From: Bacillus salacetis
GTDB lineage: Bacteria > Bacillota > Bacilli > Bacillales > Bacillaceae_B
Direction of reading: 5' to 3'
DNA: 64,000 bases
Assembly (NCBI RefSeq): GCF_003581585.1
Contig: NZ_QXIR01000007.1
Location: forward strand, 86,787 to 150,786
Numbering within the stretch: position 1 is the first letter of the stretch; every line of letters starts with the position of its first letter. The notes under the pieces were generated by a model, which ran no database searches, was not told the origin of the DNA, and was given only the letters and a program-made list of their open reading frames with translations. The position numbers were made by a program, and so were the translations under genes. Positions 60,624 through 64,000 of the stretch are shown here, in pieces.

Positions 60624-62207
60624 ATGAAAAGAGAAGATTTGCTTTCACCAGAAAGGTACAACCTGATCAGTGAAGTGGAGAGATTTGCTGCTGATCCAGC
60701 CAAAAAAGCGATTTTGTGGAAAAGTGAACAAGGAGAAGAGAAAGAAATTACATATCAGAATTTAATTAAAAATGCGAACAAAATTGGAAACGCATTCATA
60801 GATAACGGCTTGGAAAAGGGCGATGTCATCCTTGTCATGATTCCCCGTCTGATCGAAGCCTATGAGACATATGTTGCAGCTTTGAAAGCGGGAATGGTTG
60901 TCATCCCAAGTTCAGAGATGCTGAGGCCCAAGGATCTTAAATATAGAATCCAACATGGCGATGTCAAGGCGATAGTATCCTATGCTCCGTATACTGACCA
61001 GTTTGATGGGGTGGAAGAAAGCTCAGGCCTGAAGAAATTTGTTGCAGGGGGAGAAAAGGAAGGGTGGCTTTCGCTCGATCAATTAAAGAACGAGTCATCC
61101 GATGAACTTGAGCTGGCAAATACCGGGCGCGATGACATGGCGTTCCTTTCCTATACTTCCGGCACAACAGGGAATCCCAAAGGAGTGGTCCATACCCATG
61201 GCTGGGCATACGCGCATTTGCGTACTGCAGCAAAAAAATGGCTGAGCATTGAGGAAGGGGATACTGTCTGGGCGACAGCAGGCCCGGGCTGGCAGAAGTG
61301 GATCTGGAGCCCTTTTCTTTCTGTATTGGGTTCAGGGGCTGCAGGGCTGGTGTATCAGGGCAAATTTGAACCGGATAAGTACCTGCAGATGCTTCAGGAA
61401 TATCAGGTGAATGTCCTGTGCTGCACTCCGACCGAATATCGGTTAATGGCAAAGGTCGATGATTTAGGTCAATACAACCTTGAACATCTTCATAGTGCTG
61501 TGTCTGCGGGCGAACCACTGAACAGGGAAGTGATCGATGCCTTTCAGACACATTTTAATTTGGAGGTAAGGGATGGATATGGACAGACGGAAAACACACT
61601 TCTTGTCGGTATCATGAAAGGAATGGAACTGAAACCAGGCTCAATGGGCAAACCAACGCCCGGGAACAGGGTTGAAATCATCGATGAAGAAGGCAGGCCG
61701 TGCTCCCCTGGAGAAGTCGGGGATATCGCCGTCCATACAGAGACCCCGGCCCTATTCAAAAACTACTATAAAGATTCTGAAAGAACAGCTATGCAATTCC
61801 GCGGGGACTACTATATTACCGGTGATAAAGCGAAGAAGGATGACGAGGGGTACTTCTGGTTCGAAGGCAGGGGAGACGATATCATCATCAGTTCCGGCTA
61901 TACGATCGGACCATTCGAAGTGGAGGATGCACTCGTCAAACATCCATCAGTGAAAGAGTGTGCCGTTGTCGCAAGCCCTGATGAGGTAAGGGGAAATATC
62001 GTCAAAGCCTTTATTGTCCTCAGGGATGGCGTGGACCCGGAAGACCCTGCTTTGGTCAAGAACCTGCAGGAGCATGTAAAGGAATTGACGGCACCTTATA
62101 AATATCCAAGGAAAATCGAGTTTCTTGAAGAGCTTCCCAAAACTGCTTCCGGGAAAATCAGAAGAGTCGAGCTCAGGCAGAATGAAAGGGAAATGTTTCA
62201 AAATTGA
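60624..62207 (+). CDS. ytcI: Acyl-CoA synthetase YtcI (AMP-forming, MACS type)
   Basis: 527-residue adenylate-forming enzyme. P-loop YTSGTTGNPKG (about 174-184), GYGQTEN, YITGDKA, hinge GRGDDIIISSGYTIGP and the A10 Lys in PKTASGKIRR. Closest to medium-chain fatty-acyl-CoA synthetases; the true acid substrate is unknown. Its C-terminal lysine motif SGKIRR could be an acetylation target like that of AcsA in this window. A -10 TATAAT (60587-60592) with TTTAAA 17 bp upstream is a possible promoter; AAAGGGGGA precedes ATG 60624. Confidence 0.92.
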   Translation: MKREDLLSPERYNLISEVERFAADPAKKAILWKSEQGEEKEITYQNLIKNANKIGNAFIDNGLEKGDVILVMIPRLIEAYETYVAALKAGMVVIPSSEMLRPKDLKYRIQHGDVKAIVSYAPYTDQFDGVEESSGLKKFVAGGEKEGWLSLDQLKNESSDELELANTGRDDMAFLSYTSGTTGNPKGVVHTHGWAYAHLRTAAKKWLSIEEGDTVWATAGPGWQKWIWSPFLSVLGSGAAGLVYQGKFEPDKYLQMLQEYQVNVLCCTPTEYRLMAKVDDLGQYNLEHLHSAVSAGEPLNREVIDAFQTHFNLEVRDGYGQTENTLLVGIMKGMELKPGSMGKPTPGNRVEIIDEEGRPCSPGEVGDIAVHTETPALFKNYYKDSERTAMQFRGDYYITGDKAKKDDEGYFWFEGRGDDIIISSGYTIGPFEVEDALVKHPSVKECAVVASPDEVRGNIVKAFIVLRDGVDPEDPALVKNLQEHVKELTAPYKYPRKIEFLEELPKTASGKIRRVELRQNEREMFQN

Positions 62208-62276
62208 TCGTATATACTGATATTTCTAAACACGAAATACTTTAAAGTATTAAAGCGGTATAGTAAAATAAAATAG

Positions 62277-62378
62277 ACAAAAAAGACGGGGGCGGCTCCC
62301 GTCCTGAGAGAGATGCGGCATATTCATGCCCATTCAAAGAACTACCTCTATCAGGGCAGTGAGCCAGTCCTTTTTTGT
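62277..62378 (+). ncRNA. Branched hairpin between ytcI and ytcJ (terminator or leader RNA)
   Basis: The base pairs ACAAAAAAG (62277-62285) with CTTTTTTGT (62370-62378), then GGCTC (62294-62298) with GAGCC (62361-62365) and CCTGAGAGAG (62303-62312) with CTCTATCAGG (near 62345-62355). Side hairpins are GACGGG/CCCGTC and GGCAT/ATGCC. It ends in a T-run, so it can terminate ytcI transcription. The branched head is more elaborate than a normal terminator and could be a ligand-binding leader; no known riboswitch class fits. Confidence 0.5.
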
Positions 62379-62409
62379 ATAGAGAAAGATAAGGACAAGG
62401 AGTTTTAAC

Positions 62410-64000
62410 ATGGGAACTTTATGGTATAACGGAACATTTTATACAATGACCGGGGAAGGTGCATCGGTCGAAGCGGTTTTTACAGAGGACGGAGTGATTC
62501 AAGGGGCAGGTTCTTTGCACGAAATCGAAGCGGATTTTTCCGGTTCGATTACAAAAAGGATTGATGTTCAGGGAAATACGGTTTTTCCAGGATTTGTTGA
62601 CAGCCATATGCACCTTATCGGACATGGTGAGACATTGATCCGATTGGATCTTTCGAAAATGACGACGAAGGAACAAGTGTTGCTTGCAGTAAAAGAAAAA
62701 GCTCAGAACACCCCGGAAGGAAACTGGGTCATCGGTGAAGGTTTTAATGAAAACCTCTGGGTAAATAGTGAAGTCGTGACACGGCAGGAAATTGATGAAG
62801 TGGTACCGGACCAGCCGGTTATGCTGAAACGGATCTGCCGGCATGCCATGGTGGCCAACTCGAAGGCATTGGAGCTGGCGGGAATCCATGAGGACTCGGT
62901 AAATCCCCCCGGCGGTGTCATCGAGAGAGATGAGGCGGGCAGGTTAAACGGTGTTTTAAAAGATACAGCCCAGGACCTGCTTGTTGATGCCCTCCCATCA
63001 CCTACCGGGGAGTACCTTGAGGCTGCTATGACGAAAGCAGTGGAAAACTGCTGGAGATTAGGTCTTGTCGGGGGACATACAGAGGATTTGAGCTATTACG
63101 GAAACTTTAAGAAGACTTATCAAACGTTCCTGAATGTAATAGAAAGAGACGGCAGGAAATTCCGGTCTCATTTGCTTGTTCATCAAGCGGTCATCGATGA
63201 TTGGAAAGACGCCGGTTTTTCTTTTATGGGAGGAACAGAGCTGGTGGAGTTCGGTGCAATGAAAATCTTTGCCGATGGAGCCCTTGGAGGGAGGACTGCG
63301 TTACTAAGCCATCCGTATAATGATGATCCTTCAACTAATGGAGTTGCCATCCATACTCAGGAAAACCTGGCTGCGCTTGTAAAGAAAGCCAGGGAATATA
63401 AGCTGCCGATTGCTGTCCATACCATCGGGGATAAGGCATTTGAGAATGTTTTGGAAGTTGTCGAAGCGAACCCTTCATACAATGGGCGAAGAGACCGTTT
63501 TATCCATGCACAGTTATTGCGCAGGGAGCTGATTGACAGGATCAAGGGCCTTCCACTGATACTGGATATTCAGCCAAGATTCGTTCCATCTGATTTTCCC
63601 TGGGTGATTGAACGTATAGGTGAGGAAAACATGGAGTATAATTATGCGTGGAAGACACTGCTTGATGAAGGCATCCCATGTGCAGGAGGGTCTGATGCGC
63701 CGATCGAGCCTGTGGACCCCTTGCTTGGAATCCATGCAGCTGTGACAAGAACCAACCCGCTGGATCCGGAAAGAACAGTTTATATGGAAGAACAAAAGCT
63801 ATCAATGTATGAGGCTGTTTCATTATTCACAAAAGGCAGTGCCTATGCCTGCCATCATGAACATGACCATGGGATGATCAAGAAAGGATACAAGGCTGAT
63901 TTCACTGTCCTTCCTAAAGATCTTTTCCAAATTGGAGCAGACGAGCTGCTTGAAATGGAAGTGGAAATGACTGTAGTGGATGAGACGATTGTTTATAAAA
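62410..64000 (+). CDS. ytcJ: Amidohydrolase-family protein YtcJ (3'-partial)
   Basis: 530 codons are visible and the frame is still open at the window end. Member of the YtcJ-like metal-dependent amidohydrolases: metal motif FPGFVDSHMHLIGHG, later FADGALGGRTA, AVHTIGDKAFENV, RFIHAQLL and GGSDAPIEPVDPLLGIHAAVTR. Cytosolic; substrate unknown. AAGGAGTTTTAAC precedes ATG 62410. It follows ytcI through the structured RNA at 62277-62378. Confidence 0.9.
   Translation, partial: MGTLWYNGTFYTMTGEGASVEAVFTEDGVIQGAGSLHEIEADFSGSITKRIDVQGNTVFPGFVDSHMHLIGHGETLIRLDLSKMTTKEQVLLAVKEKAQNTPEGNWVIGEGFNENLWVNSEVVTRQEIDEVVPDQPVMLKRICRHAMVANSKALELAGIHEDSVNPPGGVIERDEAGRLNGVLKDTAQDLLVDALPSPTGEYLEAAMTKAVENCWRLGLVGGHTEDLSYYGNFKKTYQTFLNVIERDGRKFRSHLLVHQAVIDDWKDAGFSFMGGTELVEFGAMKIFADGALGGRTALLSHPYNDDPSTNGVAIHTQENLAALVKKAREYKLPIAVHTIGDKAFENVLEVVEANPSYNGRRDRFIHAQLLRRELIDRIKGLPLILDIQPRFVPSDFPWVIERIGEENMEYNYAWKTLLDEGIPCAGGSDAPIEPVDPLLGIHAAVTRTNPLDPERTVYMEEQKLSMYEAVSLFTKGSAYACHHEHDHGMIKKGYKADFTVLPKDLFQIGADELLEMEVEMTVVDETIVYK

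Noticed and set aside
62285..62376. Thiamine-pyrophosphate riboswitch before ytcJ
   Set aside because: CTGAGAG is present, but the required ACCTGATCTGG-type half is missing and the helices differ.

Overview
The window is a chromosomal segment from a member of the Bacillaceae. From memory, its gene order follows the Bacillus subtilis ytlQ–ytlR–amyX–ytmP–ytzH–trmB–ytnP–ytzB–ytoP–(ytoQ)–ytpP–ytpQ–ytpR–sftA–murC–(ytxGHJ)–aroA–ccpA–acuCBA/acsA–tyrS–rpsD–ytrP(dgcP)–ytsP–yttP(refZ)–hisJ–ezrA–braB–nifZ–thiI–sspA–ytcI–ytcJ backbone. A sporulation SASP gene with a sigma-G type promoter, bacillithiol redox and CcpA systems, a tyrosine T-box and strong AGGAGG-type ribosome sites all fit this. It is not B. 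subtilis itself: several genes are inserted, and the intergenic repeats look like those of environmental Bacillus-like genera. The species is not determinable by eye.

Layout. 1–10.1 kb: ytlQ-like (cut by the window edge), lipid kinase, type I pullulanase, phosphotransferase, tRNA m7G methyltransferase, lactonase-like hydrolase, PepSY protein and M42 aminopeptidase. 10.1–21.9 kb: DUF84 NTPase, YtoQ, a lipoprotein, an orphan PTS IIC-type membrane protein, thioredoxin-like YtpP, YtpQ, YtpR, the SftA translocase, a nicotinate phosphoribosyltransferase homologue and MurC. 22–29.3 kb: an ECF sigma/anti-sigma pair with a consensus autoregulatory promoter, an M29 aminopeptidase, the sigma-B type ytxG-ytxH-brxC stress operon and a large FtsA-like protein. 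29.5–38.7 kb: AroA, CcpA, an inducible chloramphenicol acetyltransferase with leader peptide and attenuator, an SDR protein, and the acetate module acuA-acuB-acuC divergent from acsA around a cre site. 38.8–52.5 kb: class A PBP, T-box/tyrS, TerC, rpsD, diguanylate cyclase, methionine gamma-lyase, FAD/Rieske oxidoreductase, cupin and fRMsr. 52.7–64 kb: refZ, hisJ, ezrA, brnQ, nifZ-thiI, sspA, acyl-CoA synthetase and amidohydrolase (cut by the window edge).

Functional themes: central carbon control (CcpA with cre sites at acu/acs and near megL; AcuA/AcuC controlling AcsA by lysine acetylation), cell division and chromosome segregation (EzrA, RefZ, SftA, an FtsA-like protein, PBP, MurC), thiol/sulphur metabolism (BrxC, YtpP, fRMsr, methionine gamma-lyase, NifZ/ThiI) and stress sigma factors.

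The unusual part is intergenic. (1) A family of about 190-bp elements (six copies plus one decayed tandem copy) has imperfect terminal inverted repeats starting GGCTCTTTTC and 8-bp target duplications, the signature of a miniature inverted-repeat transposable element (MITE). One copy sits exactly on the dgcP stop codon. (2) Four different intergenic minisatellites all share a period close to 53 bp although their unit sequences are unrelated. (3) Two long GGGGAC-centred palindromes lie just after terminators. (4) A 52-bp palindrome resembling joined insertion-sequence ends sits in the loop of the acuC terminator. No CRISPR array, prophage, tRNA or rRNA gene, or intact transposase was seen.
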